Shown here piece by piece: positions 8,504 through 17,934 of a stretch of 64,000 bases of DNA. The DNA is taken from NCBI GenBank assembly GCA_012517855.1, contig JAAYUD010000100.1:30959-94958 (forward strand). The letters are read 5' to 3'. Both the position numbers and the translations under genes were made by a program. Source of the DNA: Bacteroidales bacterium (GTDB lineage: Bacteria > Bacteroidota > Bacteroidia > Bacteroidales > Bacteroidaceae). Position 1 is the stretch's first letter, and each line of letters starts with the position of its first letter. The notes beneath the pieces are model-generated. The model had not been told where the DNA came from and did no database searches. It saw only the letters and a list, made by a program, of their open reading frames with translations.

Positions 8504-8983
8504 ATGAAGATAAAAATTTTATTGGTAATCGTATTTCTAATGGGTACGGTTTCCGTCTTTGCACAAGACACGCTGCGTGAGGGGAATCTGGTTTATGTAA
8601 CAGATATTAATGGAGTTACTCAGAGTTTGGAATCGACTAAGATAAAAGGAGAAAGCTATGTGGAAGCACATCTTACAATATCTTCGGGAACAGATCTTCG
8701 GAAGATGTATCAAAAGATATTTTCGAAGGAGAGAGCTACCGAATTAAGTGATTATGTCCTAATTTGTTTAGTACAATTCAATGCAATTACTCAAAAAATA
8801 AGTCATGTGGTATTTAGCCCTTTAGATAATAAGATGAGGCTCACATTAACAGAATTGAAACGTCTGGAAATGGGTTTCAAATCTTTAAAATATAATTATT
8901 GGATAGTAAATAATACTAAAGTAGACGAATTCTCTCTTTTTACCATACCGATAAAATTTAGGCGGATATATGGTGAAGACTAA
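8504..8983 (+). CDS. Secreted protein, paralogue 1 of 3; function unknown
   Basis: The 159-residue product has a signal peptide of about 21 residues ending VSVFAQ, followed by DTLREGNLVYV. The mature part is about 138 residues, with no cysteine-based lipid signal and no membrane span. The signal peptide is almost identical in protein and DNA to those of the next two genes, but the mature domain is the most diverged of the three (shared landmarks: IFSK.RA.EL, the LTxxE(L/M)K helix, FK(S/T)xKYN). It follows the lipoprotein gene by 11 bp and precedes paralogue 2 by a few bases, suggesting one transcript. Confidence 0.8.
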   Translation: MKIKILLVIVFLMGTVSVFAQDTLREGNLVYVTDINGVTQSLESTKIKGESYVEAHLTISSGTDLRKMYQKIFSKERATELSDYVLICLVQFNAITQKISHVVFSPLDNKMRLTLTELKRLEMGFKSLKYNYWIVNNTKVDEFSLFTIPIKFRRIYGED

Positions 8984-8994
8984 ATATTGAAATG

Positions 8995-9495
8995 ATGAAA
9001 ACAAAAATTTTATTGGTAATCGTATTTCTAATGGGTACGGTTTCCGTCTTTGCGCAAGACACACTTCGTCAAGGTAATTTGACTTATGTGAAAGATTTAC
9101 GCGGCTTTGTTCGAAGCATTGAATCAACTAAATTGGTGATAGAAGATAACTATCTTGATGCCTATATTTCCAATATGCCAGTAAGCGATGCGGATGTGAA
9201 AAGAATATTTAGAACCATCTTTTCAAAAGCTCGTGCGGAAGAACTGGGAAAATCAAAATACAGTGTAATGTGTTTTTTTCATTTTAATTGTATCAAACAA
9301 CAATTGTGTTATGCCTCTTTTCATAATATAGAAAAAGGACCTTTTCTTTTGACACCGGAAGAAATGAAAAAGATAGAGGATGTATATAGAACGTTTAAAT
9401 ACAACTTTGTAGCTAGAGACGATACCAAAGTGAAACGCCTAACAATAGAAAGCACTGGCTCTGTAGATTTTGTAGATCTCTATAATGACAATTAG
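8995..9495 (+). CDS. Secreted protein, paralogue 2 of 3; function unknown
   Basis: The 166-residue product has the shared signal peptide (MKTKILLVIVFLMGTVSVFA) and is very similar to paralogue 3 throughout. Two ATGs occur in a row (8992 and 8995); the second matches the start of its paralogues and is used here. The mature region contains IFRTIFSKARAEELGK and LLTPEEMKKIE. A conserved block of about 100 bp with a hairpin follows its stop and recurs after paralogue 3, so the gene and its tail were duplicated together. Confidence 0.8.
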   Translation: MKTKILLVIVFLMGTVSVFAQDTLRQGNLTYVKDLRGFVRSIESTKLVIEDNYLDAYISNMPVSDADVKRIFRTIFSKARAEELGKSKYSVMCFFHFNCIKQQLCYASFHNIEKGPFLLTPEEMKKIEDVYRTFKYNFVARDDTKVKRLTIESTGSVDFVDLYNDN

Positions 9496-9526
9496 ACGTG
9501 CTGATTCGTAATAACTGTTTGTAGCA

Positions 9527-9560
9527 AGAGATGTAAGTTGCTGCGGTGGCTTCCATCTCT
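9527..9560 (+). repeat. Hairpin in the duplicated tail after paralogue 2
   Basis: AGAGATGTAAG pairs with CTTCCATCTCT (one mismatch) around TTGCTGCGGTGG. The same structure lies after paralogue 3 at 10237-10266. It could end transcription, although no T-run follows directly. Confidence 0.5.
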
Positions 9561-9705
9561 TCTCGGAATTTATCTTTTGCTTGTTATTAGGTATGTTAAT
9601 AGGGAAACAAAAAGCCGCTAGATGAGTAACATTCTCTGGAAAAGAGTTATAAGTTTCTGGTAAGTAGGTTCATTTAGTCTTTAGTGCAAATAATGTTGAG
9701 CTAAT

Positions 9706-10203
9706 ATGAAAACAAAAATTTTATTGGTAATCGTATTTCTAATGGGTACGGTTTCCGTCTTTGCGCAAGACACGCTTCGTCAAGGTAATTTAACTTATGT
9801 GAAAGATTCACTCGGCATTATCCAAAGCCTCGAATCGACTAAATTGGAGGTGGAAGATAACTATCTTGATGCCTATATTTCCAATATGCCAGTGACAAAA
9901 ATGGAGGTGGAAAAAATATTTAGAACTATCTTTTCAAAAGCTCGTGCAGAAGAATTGGGGAAATTGAGATACCAGATGCAGTGTATTTTCCTTTTCAATT
10001 GTATCAAGCAGCAATTATGTTATGCCTCCTTTCGTAATTTAGAAAAGGGCCCTTTTCTTTTGACACCGGAGGAAATGAAAAAGATAGAAGAAGTATATAA
10101 AACATTTAAATACAACTACGTAGTTAGAGACGATACCAAAGTAAAGCGATTAACACACGAAAGTTGTTTCGTAGATTTTACAGATCTCTATAGTGACAAT
10201 TAG
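9706..10203 (+). CDS. Secreted protein, paralogue 3 of 3; function unknown
   Basis: The 165-residue product is a close duplicate of paralogue 2: identical signal peptide and most of the mature part the same, including DAYISNMPV, IFRTIFSKARAEELGK and LLTPEEMKKIE. Differences cluster around the mature residues DSLGIIQ, MEVEKIF and LRYQMQC. It is separated from paralogue 2 by 210 bp, so it may be transcribed separately or only partly with the cluster. Secretion to the periplasm is predicted; no function is known to me. Confidence 0.8.
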   Translation: MKTKILLVIVFLMGTVSVFAQDTLRQGNLTYVKDSLGIIQSLESTKLEVEDNYLDAYISNMPVTKMEVEKIFRTIFSKARAEELGKLRYQMQCIFLFNCIKQQLCYASFRNLEKGPFLLTPEEMKKIEEVYKTFKYNYVVRDDTKVKRLTHESCFVDFTDLYSDN

Positions 10204-10236
10204 ACGTGTTGATTTGAAGTAATTATTTGCATTGAG

Positions 10237-10266
10237 AGATGGAAGTTGCTGTGGTGGCTTCCATCT
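10237..10266 (+). repeat. Hairpin in the duplicated tail after paralogue 3
   Basis: AGATGGAAG pairs perfectly with CTTCCATCT around a 12-nt loop. It is the homologue of the hairpin at 9527-9560; the perfect arms here suggest the structure is maintained. Confidence 0.5.
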
Positions 10267-10374
10267 TATGGGTTTACTTTTGCCTATTATTAGGAATGTT
10301 TGTGCAACTTGAAACGATGATAGGGCATGTGTAAAAAACAATGCGATTTGTTATGTTGTTGTAGAATAATTTTT

Positions 10375-10382
10375 TATCTTTG
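10375..10382 (+). promoter_or_regulatory. -7 box upstream of the small membrane protein
   Basis: TATCTTTG is an exact TAnnTTTG match 24 bp before the ATG at 10407. A TTTG lies at 10347-10350, but at 24 bp the spacing is long. Confidence 0.5.
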
Positions 10383-10406
10383 TTTAATATCAAATAATAG
10401 AAAGAG

Positions 10407-10715
10407 ATGAAACAGTTATCGGATAGGGTGATTTTGAAAATAGAGTCCTATATAAGTTTGATAGGCATTTTGGTTGTGAGTATGCCCAATAGATATTTTC
10501 CGTTTAATCATTTTATCAGTTTCTCTATCTTATGCCTTTTTCTGGCTCTTGTTTCATTGTATGCTTTATTAAGAAAGCCTGTTGTTGAGCAGACCGTTGA
10601 TGTTCCTGAAGTTGCAGAGGAGGAGCGCCGGAAGTGTCGTAGATTCTTAAAGTTTAATTTTTCGGTCGCTCTTTTTATTTCCATTGCTTCGTTGTGTTTT
10701 TACTTTTCTCTGTGA
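10407..10715 (+). CDS. Small integral membrane protein; function unknown
   Basis: The 102-residue protein has hydrophobic segments at about residues 13-28, 36-54 and 84-101, with a charged loop between the second and third (about residues 57-80, rich in Glu, Arg and Val). I do not recognise a family. It sits at the end of the secreted cluster but has its own -7 box, so a functional link is only suggested by position. Confidence 0.65.
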   Translation: MKQLSDRVILKIESYISLIGILVVSMPNRYFPFNHFISFSILCLFLALVSLYALLRKPVVEQTVDVPEVAEEERRKCRRFLKFNFSVALFISIASLCFYFSL

Positions 10716-10755
10716 AGATTAACCTTTTGTTGAGATATAAATAAGTTTGAATTAT

Positions 10756-10787
10756 TTTGTTATTGGACGAGGCTTATACTATCTTTG
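10756..10787 (+). promoter_or_regulatory. Promoter for the FKBP isomerase gene
   Basis: TTTG at 10756-10759, 20 bp, then TATCTTTG at 10780-10787. The leader would be about 33 nt. Confidence 0.75.
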
Positions 10788-10825
10788 TAGCGACAAAATA
10801 TTTATTACCACTTATATTATAACAA

Positions 10826-11392
10826 ATGGCAACAAAAGAAAACAAGTACGTCAATGTGGCGTATAAACTCTATACCACAGAAGATGGTGAGAAAGAAATG
10901 GTAGAAGAAGCTACAGCTGAACATCCTTTTCAGTTTATTACAGGTTTGAATACTACAATCGATGCTTTTGAAGAAGAAATATTGAAATTGAATAAAGGCG
11001 ATAAGTTTGACTTTGTAATAACGAAAGACAAGGCATACGGCGAATATGATGAAGAGCATGTGTTTGATCTTGAGAAGAAAATATTTGAAGTAGACGGACA
11101 TTTCGATGATAAGAATATTGTGGAAGGCGCTATTGTACCGTTGATGGACAATGAAGGGCATCGTATGAATGGCGCTGTTTTGGCTGTTGAAGAAAATACT
11201 GTTACTGTAGATTTGAATCATCCGTTGGCTGGAGCAGATTTGAATTTTGTAGGTGAAGTTACAGAAATGCGCGACGCCACCAATGAGGAGATTCAAGGAA
11301 TGATAAATATGATGAGCGGCGAAGGTTGCAGTTGTGGTTGTGATAGCTGTGGAAGCGACTGCGAAGAAGGTTGCGGCGGGCACTGCCACTAA
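10826..11392 (+). CDS. FKBP-type peptidyl-prolyl isomerase, SlyD-like
   Basis: The protein is a proline isomerase and chaperone of the SlyD group. The 188 residues include the SlyD arrangement of an FKBP domain interrupted by an insert-in-flap domain, with ITGLNTTIDAFEEEIL near residue 40 and the conserved LNHPLAG near residue 132. The last 25 residues are very rich in Cys, Gly and His and end in HCH, as in metal-binding SlyD tails, so nickel or zinc binding is likely. It acts in the cytoplasm; there is no signal peptide. Confidence 0.9.
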   Translation: MATKENKYVNVAYKLYTTEDGEKEMVEEATAEHPFQFITGLNTTIDAFEEEILKLNKGDKFDFVITKDKAYGEYDEEHVFDLEKKIFEVDGHFDDKNIVEGAIVPLMDNEGHRMNGAVLAVEENTVTVDLNHPLAGADLNFVGEVTEMRDATNEEIQGMINMMSGEGCSCGCDSCGSDCEEGCGGHCH

Positions 11393-11472
11393 AAACAATT
11401 TTTGTAATAGCGCATACTCTTTGGGTAAAATAGTGAGGTGTATTTTTTAATAAACCTATAAATATTACTATC

Positions 11473-12549
11473 ATGTTTAATTCTTTTGGCAATATTTTCA
11501 GATTGACTAGCTTCGGCGAATCGCATGGCAAGGCGATAGGAGGAGTGATTGACGGATTTCCGTCGGGTATTGTAATTGACGAAGATTTTGTTCAGGAAGA
11601 GTTGAATCGACGTCGTCCGGGGCAGTCGTTGCTTACAACCCCACGTAGTGAGGATGATAAGGTGGAGTTCCTTTCGGGGATTTTTGAGGGTAAATCAACA
11701 GGTTGCCCTATTGGCTTTGCTGTTTGGAACAAGAATCAGCATTCGGAAGACTATGACTCAATCAAGAATGTGTTTCGCCCTTCGCATGCCGACTATACTT
11801 ACAATGTCAAGTATGGTATTCGCGATTACCGTGGGGGAGGAAGAGCCTCGGCTCGCGAAACCATTTCGAGAGTTGTTGCCGGAGCTTTGGCTAAACTTGC
11901 ACTCAGACAGCTTGGTATAAAAATCACTGCTTATACTTCTCAGGTCGGTCCTATAAAGTTGGATCCTGATTATACCCGATATGATTTTGATTTGATAGAA
12001 AAGAATGATGTTCGTTGTCCCGATCTTGCTAAAGCGAAGGAGATGGAAGAACTGATTCTTCAGGTTAAGAAGAGCCATGATACGATTGGGGGTGAAATAA
12101 CTTGTGTCATCGCAGGTTGTCCCATAGGACTTGGCGAACCTGTATTCGGTAAACTTCATGCGGCATTGGGCAACGCGATGTTGAGCATTAATGCTGTTAA
12201 AGGTTTTGAATATGGTATTGGGGTAGATGGAGTAGAGCAGAGAGGATCGCAGCAGAATGATGCTTTTTTCAACGATAATGGCAAGGTTAAAACCCGTACC
12301 AACCATTCGGGTGGTATTCAAGGTGGAATAAGTAACGGTGAAGATATCTTCTTCAGGGTGCTATTTAAACCTGTGGCTACTGTTCTGATGGAACAAGAAA
12401 CGGTGAGTCTCGACGGCGTAGATACCACACTCAAACCTCGGGGGCGTCATGATCCCTGTGTCTTGCCTCGTGCAGTACCTATTGTAGAGGCAATGGCTGC
12501 AATGACAATACTCGATTATTATTTGATAGACAAAACAACCCAATTATGA
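11473..12549 (+). CDS. aroC: Chorismate synthase
   Basis: This enzyme makes chorismate from EPSP, the last shikimate step, with reduced FMN as cofactor. The 358-residue protein begins with the family start ([16 protein letters not shown]) and contains GGRASARET near residue 118 and the late block RGRHDPCV. The length is typical. Its last 6 bp overlap the stop region of the convergent topB gene. Confidence 0.96.
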   Translation: MFNSFGNIFRLTSFGESHGKAIGGVIDGFPSGIVIDEDFVQEELNRRRPGQSLLTTPRSEDDKVEFLSGIFEGKSTGCPIGFAVWNKNQHSEDYDSIKNVFRPSHADYTYNVKYGIRDYRGGGRASARETISRVVAGALAKLALRQLGIKITAYTSQVGPIKLDPDYTRYDFDLIEKNDVRCPDLAKAKEMEELILQVKKSHDTIGGEITCVIAGCPIGLGEPVFGKLHAALGNAMLSINAVKGFEYGIGVDGVEQRGSQQNDAFFNDNGKVKTRTNHSGGIQGGISNGEDIFFRVLFKPVATVLMEQETVSLDGVDTTLKPRGRHDPCVLPRAVPIVEAMAAMTILDYYLIDKTTQL

Positions 12550-14604
12550 TTTGAATGGCAGGCGCCACGAACAGCCGTTTTTCCATTCGGAACATCCATA
12601 GGCTGTCTTTCCTTTGATAACAATTCCCTTTCCGCACTGCGGACAGGCTTTCCCTAATATAGAGTCGTCAGACTGCAAAGTCTTAGGCGACTCTTTTTGT
12701 TTGGCTGTTATCGGTACTTCGACTTTAGTTTTTTCGCCGTCTCCCTTTGATTTTGATGGAGCACGTTTACGCGACTTCTTTTGGACAGCTAGCTTCTGAA
12801 TCTCTTTAGCCGGCGTAGCTTCTGTGGTGATATGTCGGTTGCTGTTATCGCTTAATACACTATTGACAATCTCTTTCAACATTTGTTTCAACTCGTCTAA
12901 GAAAGTTTGTGCATTGTATGTCTTTTTCTCAATGCTTCGCAATTTCTTTTCCCAAATTCCCGTTAGTTCGGCAGATTTGAGCAGGTCTTCGTGAATTAAA
13001 TTAATGAGTTCTACGCCGGTAGGGTTGGCCATTAGGTTTTTGCGTTCTTTCCTTATATAGTGCCGTTTATAAAGCGTCTCGATGATAGCGGCACGAGTAG
13101 ATGGGCGCCCGATACCGTTTTCTTTGAGTGCATCGCGCAGTTCTTCATTATCTACCAATTTGCCTGCTGTTTCCATCGCTCTCAACAATGTTGCTTCCGT
13201 ATAGTATTTGGGCGGTTGTGTCCATTTCTCGTTCAGGTCGGGTTGGTGAGGACCGCTTTCGCCCTTTTCAAATAAAGGCAACGTGCGCTCTTCTTCATTT
13301 TCTTTATTACTGTTTTGTTCTATCACAACACGCCATCCGGGAGAAAGAATCTGTTTTCCGTTAACTTTAAATTCTATATTGGCTGCTTCGCCCATTACCG
13401 TTGTTGCCGAAAATTTGCAATCAGGGTAAAAAACAGCAATAAAGTGTCTGGCAACCAAATCGTAAACACGTTTTTCCATTTCGGTCATCCCTTGTCTATA
13501 TTCACCGGTTGGAATAATAGCATGGTGGTCTGTCACTTTCGATGTGTCGAATACTTTTTTACGTTTGGGTAGTTTCTTGCCTTTCAGAGGCTCAGTAAAC
13601 TGTACATAATCTTTTAATCCTCCCAATATACCTGGGCATTTAGGATATATGTCATCACTTAGAAAAGTGGTGTCTACACGAGGATAAGTGGTGAGTTTCT
13701 TCTCGTAGAGAGATTGTATCATTTTGAGTGTCTCGTCGGCAGAATAACCGAATTTCTTATTGCATTCTACTTGTAGCGATGTCAAATCGAAAAGGCGGGG
13801 AGGAAATTCTAAACCTTCTTTTGTAGCGACGTCAGTTACTGTAAAAGGAGAATCTTTGATCTGCTGAAGCACGGCAATACCGTCTTCTCTTTTACTGAAA
13901 CGGCTTTTTAGAGCCGAGAATATGGTATCGCGGTAGGTTGTCTTTAATTCCCAATATTGCTCTGGAACGAACGTCTCTATTTCTTTTTGCCGGTTGACGA
14001 TAAGTGCCAATGTAGGTGTTTGAACACGTCCGATAGAAAGAACGCCATCCTTTCCGCCTCCACCATATTTGATGGTATAGAGCCGCGTTGCATTCATACC
14101 CAATAGCCAGTCACCGATGGCTCTCGATAACCCCGCTTCGTATAGCGATTGGTATTCCGATTGGTCTTTCAATGTTTTGAATCCTTCGCGAATTGATTCT
14201 TCTGTTAAGGAAGAAATCCATAAGCGCTTAACCGGACAGTGCACGCCGCTTTTCAGCATTACCCAGCGTTGAATAAGTTCTCCTTCTTGGCCGGCATCAC
14301 CACAGTTGATGATTTCGTCTGCTTGTTGAAATAGTTTTTCGATGACGTGAAATTGCTTTTCGATACCCTTATCCGATATAAGTTTGATACCGAATCGCTG
14401 TGGTATCATAGGTAAACTGCCTAAACTCCACGACTTCCATAAAGGAGAATATTCATGAGGCTCTTTCAGTGTACAGAGATGCCCTAGGGTCCATGTAACC
14501 TGATATCCATTTCCTTCCAAATACCCATCTTTCCGCTCTCTGGCGCCAAGAATATCAGCAATGTCTCGAGCTACCGACGGTTTTTCTGCAATACAAACTA
14601 TCAT
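12544..14604 (-). CDS. topB: DNA topoisomerase III
   Basis: A type IA topoisomerase that decatenates DNA. The 686-residue protein has an N-terminal TOPRIM domain ([24 protein letters not shown] near residue 97), [11 protein letters not shown] near residue 190, and the active-site region [14 protein letters not shown] whose tyrosine attacks [18 protein letters not shown] near residue 500 is also characteristic. A basic linker and a C-terminal four-cysteine zinc finger (CPQCG ... GCSEWKNGC) complete it. It faces aroC tail to tail with a 6-bp overlap. Confidence 0.95.
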   Translation of the reverse strand: MIVCIAEKPSVARDIADILGARERKDGYLEGNGYQVTWTLGHLCTLKEPHEYSPLWKSWSLGSLPMIPQRFGIKLISDKGIEKQFHVIEKLFQQADEIINCGDAGQEGELIQRWVMLKSGVHCPVKRLWISSLTEESIREGFKTLKDQSEYQSLYEAGLSRAIGDWLLGMNATRLYTIKYGGGGKDGVLSIGRVQTPTLALIVNRQKEIETFVPEQYWELKTTYRDTIFSALKSRFSKREDGIAVLQQIKDSPFTVTDVATKEGLEFPPRLFDLTSLQVECNKKFGYSADETLKMIQSLYEKKLTTYPRVDTTFLSDDIYPKCPGILGGLKDYVQFTEPLKGKKLPKRKKVFDTSKVTDHHAIIPTGEYRQGMTEMEKRVYDLVARHFIAVFYPDCKFSATTVMGEAANIEFKVNGKQILSPGWRVVIEQNSNKENEEERTLPLFEKGESGPHQPDLNEKWTQPPKYYTEATLLRAMETAGKLVDNEELRDALKENGIGRPSTRAAIIETLYKRHYIRKERKNLMANPTGVELINLIHEDLLKSAELTGIWEKKLRSIEKKTYNAQTFLDELKQMLKEIVNSVLSDNSNRHITTEATPAKEIQKLAVQKKSRKRAPSKSKGDGEKTKVEVPITAKQKESPKTLQSDDSILGKACPQCGKGIVIKGKTAYGCSEWKNGCSWRLPFKS

Positions 14605-14623
14605 TTCAACTTATTATAGTAGG

Positions 14624-14631
14624 CAAAAGTA
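14624..14631 (-). promoter_or_regulatory. -7 box for topB
   Basis: On the minus strand this reads TACTTTTG (TAnnTTTG), 19 bp upstream of the topB ATG. Confidence 0.55.
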
Positions 14632-14705
14632 CTGTAAACCGTGAGTAATAGCAAAAAAAGCCAGACTTATTTTATAAATCTAATTACAGCCTATCTGCTT
14701 CCCGC

Positions 14706-15458
14706 TTATTCTACGACTCTATTTGTTGTTGAGAGAAAAGTGGTGAGAAGTTCTTCCCAACTGTCACAAAAAGCTCTCATAGAAGGGAAAAGGATGTTTG
14801 CACCTGCTTCCCATAAAACGTTGTCTTCTAGCTCACCCGTATTTAGTGCGATGGTGAATATTCCTGCTGCGACACTTGATTGTATGCCGAGTGGGGCGTT
14901 TTCAACAACAATGGCTTCTTCCGGTTTCAAATCTCCTTTTCTCAGTCCCATTAGATAAGGTTCCGGATGAGGCTTACCTATTTTTACATCAAAGGCTGTT
15001 ACCATAAGTTCTTGTTTGAAGAGCCCCGGATAGTTTTCTTCCAATCGTCCTAAAAGAGATTTTTGCCCTGAACCTGTGACAATCATTGGTGTGAGTCCCG
15101 ATTGCTTGACTTGGTGCACTAAATCCAAGCCTCCATCAAAAGGTTTGGCTAGTGGGAAAGTGTTGAAAACATCACATTTGTCTTGATATATCTTTTTGAT
15201 TTCTTTATCCGAGAAATCTCTACCATATTGTCTTTGTGCTATAATGTTGATGGTGGATGCGCCAGTTCGCCCCTCGTTCAGGTAAGCTTCTTTTTCTTCA
15301 AATTGCAGTCCGTTTTTATGAAGAGCCGAGCACCATGCTTTGGCATGGTATGGCATTGAATTGAACAGGACGCCGTCCATGTCAAATAAAACGGCTTTGG
15401 GTGAAAGATTTGAATAAGAATGGGAGGTCAGATATTTCTTGATGTGTGTTTCGAACAT
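14706..15458 (-). CDS. HAD-superfamily hydrolase, beta-phosphoglucomutase-like
   Basis: The 250-residue protein has the HAD nucleophile motif VLFDMDGVLFNS near residue 25, motif II threonine in IVTGSG, the motif III lysine in IGKPHPEPY and the acidic motif VVENAPLG. An alpha-helical cap follows motif I, as in the beta-phosphoglucomutase/phosphatase subfamily. The substrate cannot be read from sequence; sugar phosphates are likely. It lies downstream of pgi on the same strand with a 110-bp gap. Confidence 0.85.
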   Translation of the reverse strand: MFETHIKKYLTSHSYSNLSPKAVLFDMDGVLFNSMPYHAKAWCSALHKNGLQFEEKEAYLNEGRTGASTINIIAQRQYGRDFSDKEIKKIYQDKCDVFNTFPLAKPFDGGLDLVHQVKQSGLTPMIVTGSGQKSLLGRLEENYPGLFKQELMVTAFDVKIGKPHPEPYLMGLRKGDLKPEEAIVVENAPLGIQSSVAAGIFTIALNTGELEDNVLWEAGANILFPSMRAFCDSWEELLTTFLSTTNRVVE

Positions 15459-15568
15459 ATTATTTGTTTTATACTAATAAAATGAACTCCACATCCACTT
15501 CCTAATATCTGTTTCAGGATAGTGCGATGTGGGGTCTATAATCATTTTGTCCTAATCGAATAGAACGT

Positions 15569-16912
15569 TTACTTTTTCAGTCTTTCTTGAATGGCTTTTG
15601 ATTCGCTTTCGTAACCGGGTTTATTGAGTAGCGCAAACATATTCTTTTTGTATGCTTCAACACCTGGTTGGTTGAATGGGTTTACTTCGAGAATATAGCC
15701 ACTGATACCGCAACCTACTTCAAAGAAGTAAATGAGTTCTCCAATAGTCTCTTCTTCGAGTTTAGAGATGGATAAGCGGATATTTGGAACACCTCCGTCT
15801 ACATGTGCCAATTGGGTGCCAAGTTCGGCCATCTTATTTACTTCATCAACGCGTTTGCCTGCCAGAAAGTTTAATCCATCCAGATTTTCGCTATCAGAAG
15901 GAACTCTTAGTTCATTATCTGAATTTTCTACAGAGATAACGGTCTCAAATATACTACGTTCACCGTCTTGAATCCATTGACCCATGGAATGAAGATCTGT
16001 AGTAAGATCGACTGATGCAGGGAATATGCCTTTATTGTCTTTACCTTCCGATTCACCATAAAGCTGTTTCCACCATTCGCCGACGAAATGCAGTTTGGGA
16101 TTAAAGTTGGCAAGAATTTCAATTTTTTTGCCTCTTTTATATAATTCATTACGGGTGGCTGCATAGATGGCTGCAATGTTTTTTTCGAATGGTACATTAA
16201 CACCACAAGCCTTCTCCATTGCCGTAGCACCTGCTACCAGTTTTTCAATGTCAAATCCTGCAACAGCAATTGGAAGTAGTCCTACAGGAGTGAGAACAGA
16301 AAAACGGCCTCCCACGTTATCTGGAATGATGTAAGATTTATAGCCTTCCTTATCGGCAGTAGTACGTGCGGCGCCTTTTTTAGCGTCGGTAATAGCAACA
16401 ATGACTTTGCGGGCCATTTCCTTACCACGTTGATCTTCACATTGCTTTTTCAACAACCGGAAAGCGAGTGCTGTCTCTGTTGTTGTACCTGACTTGGATA
16501 TATTTATAACGCCGAATTTTTTATCTTTCAGAAAAGAAGTCAATTCGCAGAGGTAATCTTCTCCTAGATTATTACCGGCATAAAGAATAACCGGAGCTTT
16601 TTTCTTTTCTTGTAACCAACTGAAATAATTAGAGAGTGCTTCAATAGCGGCACGGGCTCCTAAATAGCTTCCGCCGATACCTGCAACGACAACTACTTCG
16701 CAATTTTCTTTGAGAACTTTTGCCGTGGCATTGATATCGTCAAGCTGTGCTTTAGTGATAGAAGAAGGCAGATGTAGCCATCCTAAAAAATCATTTCCTT
16801 TTCCGGTACCGTCTTCCAACGTTTTGCGGGCTGCCATGGCAACTTCTGCATAGCTGTTTACGTTTTCTTTTGAAATAAAACCGAATGTCTTTTCAATGTT
16901 TAAACTAACCAT
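15569..16912 (-). CDS. pgi: Glucose-6-phosphate isomerase
   Basis: This enzyme interconverts glucose-6-phosphate and fructose-6-phosphate in the cytoplasm. The protein has 447 residues, the short form typical of Bacteroidota. Signatures include [20 protein letters not shown] near residue 74, [16 protein letters not shown] near residue 135, and [10 protein letters not shown] near the C-terminus. It follows gpsA by 23 bp on the same strand and probably shares the lysS-gpsA-pgi transcript. Confidence 0.95.
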   Translation of the reverse strand: MVSLNIEKTFGFISKENVNSYAEVAMAARKTLEDGTGKGNDFLGWLHLPSSITKAQLDDINATAKVLKENCEVVVVAGIGGSYLGARAAIEALSNYFSWLQEKKKAPVILYAGNNLGEDYLCELTSFLKDKKFGVINISKSGTTTETALAFRLLKKQCEDQRGKEMARKVIVAITDAKKGAARTTADKEGYKSYIIPDNVGGRFSVLTPVGLLPIAVAGFDIEKLVAGATAMEKACGVNVPFEKNIAAIYAATRNELYKRGKKIEILANFNPKLHFVGEWWKQLYGESEGKDNKGIFPASVDLTTDLHSMGQWIQDGERSIFETVISVENSDNELRVPSDSENLDGLNFLAGKRVDEVNKMAELGTQLAHVDGGVPNIRLSISKLEEETIGELIYFFEVGCGISGYILEVNPFNQPGVEAYKKNMFALLNKPGYESESKAIQERLKK

Positions 16913-16935
16913 ATCTCTTACTTTTTAAGTGTATT

Positions 16936-17934
16936 TTAGTTGAATCTATTTGTTAACTTAATAATTTCGGTAGCGCTATTTTTCTTGTCGTATAGAATAT
17001 TGTATACAGTATCTAAAATAGGCATGTCAATATGGAAATGCTCGTTTATCTCTTTAATGCATTTTGTTCCATAATAACCTTCGGCTACCATTTCCATTTC
17101 TATTTGCGCACTTTTTACCGAATAACCTTTACCTATCATCGTGCCGAATACCCGATTGCGGCTGAAGTTGGAATAACTAGTTACGAGTAGGTCTCCCAAA
17201 TAGACGGATGAATCAATATTGCGCGGCATCGGATCAATAGCTTTTAGAAATCGATCCATTTCGCGGATAGCATTGGATATAAGAACGGCGTGAAAGTTGT
17301 CTCCGTATTTCTGCCCATAACAGATGCCCGCAGCAATGGCATACACATTTTTTAGAACAGCACCGTATTCTATACCCAAAATATCTTCACTTACTGATGT
17401 ACGAATATAATTGTTTGCCATCTTTTCTGCAAACAACTCTGCCTTCTTTTTGTTAGAACAAGCTATTGTTAGATATGACAATCGCTCCAAAGCTATTTCT
17501 TCTGCATGGCTAGGTCCGCTTACAACCAGAATATTTTCTGAAGGAATATGATATCTTTTCATGAAATACTCTGAGATGGAAAGATTTTCATCTGGAACGA
17601 TTCCTTTAATAGCGCTCAAGATAGTCTTGCCGCTGATATCCTTTGTCAATTTTTCGAGATGAGATTTGACATAAGGTGAGGGAGTTACTAATATTAGTGT
17701 ATCCGATTCGTCTACAATTTTATTGATATCCGAACTAAAGCGAATGCGACTTGTGTCGAACGTAACATCTGTTAGATAGGCCGGATTATGACCTAAGCGG
17801 ATGAAGTCGGCAATACGATCGTCTCGGCGCATATACCAATTGATGGACTTCTCTTTCGATAAAAATATTTTTGCTATGGCGGTAGCCCAGCTTCCTCCTC
17901 CTAAAACAGCTATTTTACTTCTTCTAATTAGCAT
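16936..17934 (-). CDS. gpsA: Glycerol-3-phosphate dehydrogenase (NAD(P)+)
   Basis: This enzyme makes glycerol-3-phosphate for phospholipid synthesis. The cofactor motif GGGSWATAIAK is near the N-terminus, the substrate-site lysine block is LSAIKGIVPDE, and EYGAVLKNVYAIAAG carries the catalytic lysine. The frame permits an ATG at 17949, but the ATG at 17934 gives the usual short lead to the Rossmann motif (332 residues) and overlaps the lysS stop by 7 bp, which suggests translational coupling. Confidence 0.93.
   Translation of the reverse strand: MLIRRSKIAVLGGGSWATAIAKIFLSKEKSINWYMRRDDRIADFIRLGHNPAYLTDVTFDTSRIRFSSDINKIVDESDTLILVTPSPYVKSHLEKLTKDISGKTILSAIKGIVPDENLSISEYFMKRYHIPSENILVVSGPSHAEEIALERLSYLTIACSNKKKAELFAEKMANNYIRTSVSEDILGIEYGAVLKNVYAIAAGICYGQKYGDNFHAVLISNAIREMDRFLKAIDPMPRNIDSSVYLGDLLVTSYSNFSRNRVFGTMIGKGYSVKSAQIEMEMVAEGYYGTKCIKEINEHFHIDMPILDTVYNILYDKKNSATEIIKLTNRFN

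Noticed and set aside
8885..9127. Minus-strand frame opposite paralogues 1 and 2
   Set aside because: Antisense shadow of two well-supported genes.
10817..11398. Long minus-strand frame (193 codons) opposite the FKBP gene
   Set aside because: The plus-strand product is a clear SlyD-like isomerase; the antisense product is Ile/Phe/His-rich without domain signals.
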